Assembly (NCBI RefSeq): GCF_007035645.1
Contig: NZ_AP019632.1
Span: 3,968,001 to 4,032,000 of the forward strand
Length of the DNA: 64,000 bases
Origin: Enterobacter asburiae
GTDB lineage: Bacteria > Pseudomonadota > Gammaproteobacteria > Enterobacterales > Enterobacteriaceae
Direction: 5' to 3'
In this document: positions 63,869 to 64,000 of the stretch, in pieces
Position numbering within the stretch: the first letter of the stretch is position 1
How the letters are laid out: each line of letters opens with the position of its first letter
Translations under genes and position numbers: made by a program
The notes under the pieces: model-generated
Seen by the model: the letters and a program-made list of their open reading frames with translations, nothing else
The model's database searches: none
What the model was told of the DNA's origin: nothing

Positions 63869-64000
63869 TCACTCCAGCTCGGACACCGCCAGACGAATCA
63901 CCCCCGCCGCCTTCTGCTCCGGCAGCGCCAGCACCTTCGCCCACATCTCCTGCACCATATCGCAGGAGAGCTTCTCTTTGCCCGCCGCCTTCTCCGGCAT
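63869..64000 (-). CDS. C-terminal part of an unidentified core gene (cut by window edge)
   Basis: The last 43 residues (MPEKAAGKEKLSCDMVQEMW, ending VIRLAVSELE) are in a GC-rich frame that runs off the window. The Met at the edge may be internal. The family cannot be told from this piece. It lies beyond leuX, on the core side. Confidence 0.5.
   Translation of the reverse strand: MPEKAAGKEKLSCDMVQEMWAKVLALPEQKAAGVIRLAVSELE

Overview
The window reads as chromosomal DNA of an Enterobacter/Leclercia-type member of the Enterobacteriaceae. The clues are a chromosomal fosA, REP-like repeats, a leuX tRNA-Leu(CAA) gene with a P4-type integrase beside it, and CP4-prophage-style genes (alpA, cbtA/cbeA, radC, DUF932). 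Species cannot be fixed from sequence reading alone.

Layout. (1) 0-7 kb is GC-rich and core-like: a YcaC-type hydrolase fragment, a four-gene amidohydrolase/DoxX/MFS/alpha-beta-hydrolase cluster, fosA, and a second tryptophanyl-tRNA synthetase preceded by a leader peptide with tandem Trp codons and a textbook attenuator. (2) 7-19.5 kb is an immigration-control-like block: DUF1493 and small membrane genes, an SOS-type symE broken by an in-frame TGA, an IS630-family element, a 676-residue PD-(D/E)XK-like protein and a complete type I hsdM-hsdS-hsdR operon. (3) 20-22.3 kb is an orphan type VI secretion cargo set: two PAAR-like proteins, one carrying a papain-like toxin domain, and two tandem paralogous membrane proteins that are probably immunity proteins. 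(4) 22.7-63.7 kb is a mosaic genomic island at leuX, bounded on the right by int-leuX and on the left possibly by a degraded att copy near 22.7 kb.

Within the island, 22.8-32.5 kb is a CP4/P4-like backbone (XRE regulator, DUF4942 remnant, cbtA-cbeA, radC, DUF932, two exported proteins, alpA, a HUH-type Gp2-like protein). The 32.7-46 kb part is a cold-themed cargo block: an H-NS/Hfp-like protein, two cold-shock proteins, two YnfU-like zinc proteins, a YnaE/YdfK cold-shock homologue, a 2,860-residue NdvB-type cyclic glucan synthase and an LpxP-type acyltransferase. Its genes suggest regulated envelope remodelling at low temperature. The 46-48 kb part is gene debris.

From 47.7 to 62 kb there is a defence-like region: an unrecognised coupled six-gene operon, a SIR2 gene and a P-loop (STAND-like) gene joined through a dnaX-type slippery heptamer, remnants of SRAP, transposase and a second hsdR, a NERD-helicase, a DprA-like plus HAD/phosphoribosyltransferase pair, a membrane protein and an HNH-nuclease remnant. 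The most novel candidate is the SIR2/STAND pair. A -1 shift at A AAA AAG, one codon before the SIR2 stop, would yield a 1,011-residue fusion, so one locus could make both a free SIR2 effector and a sensor-linked form.
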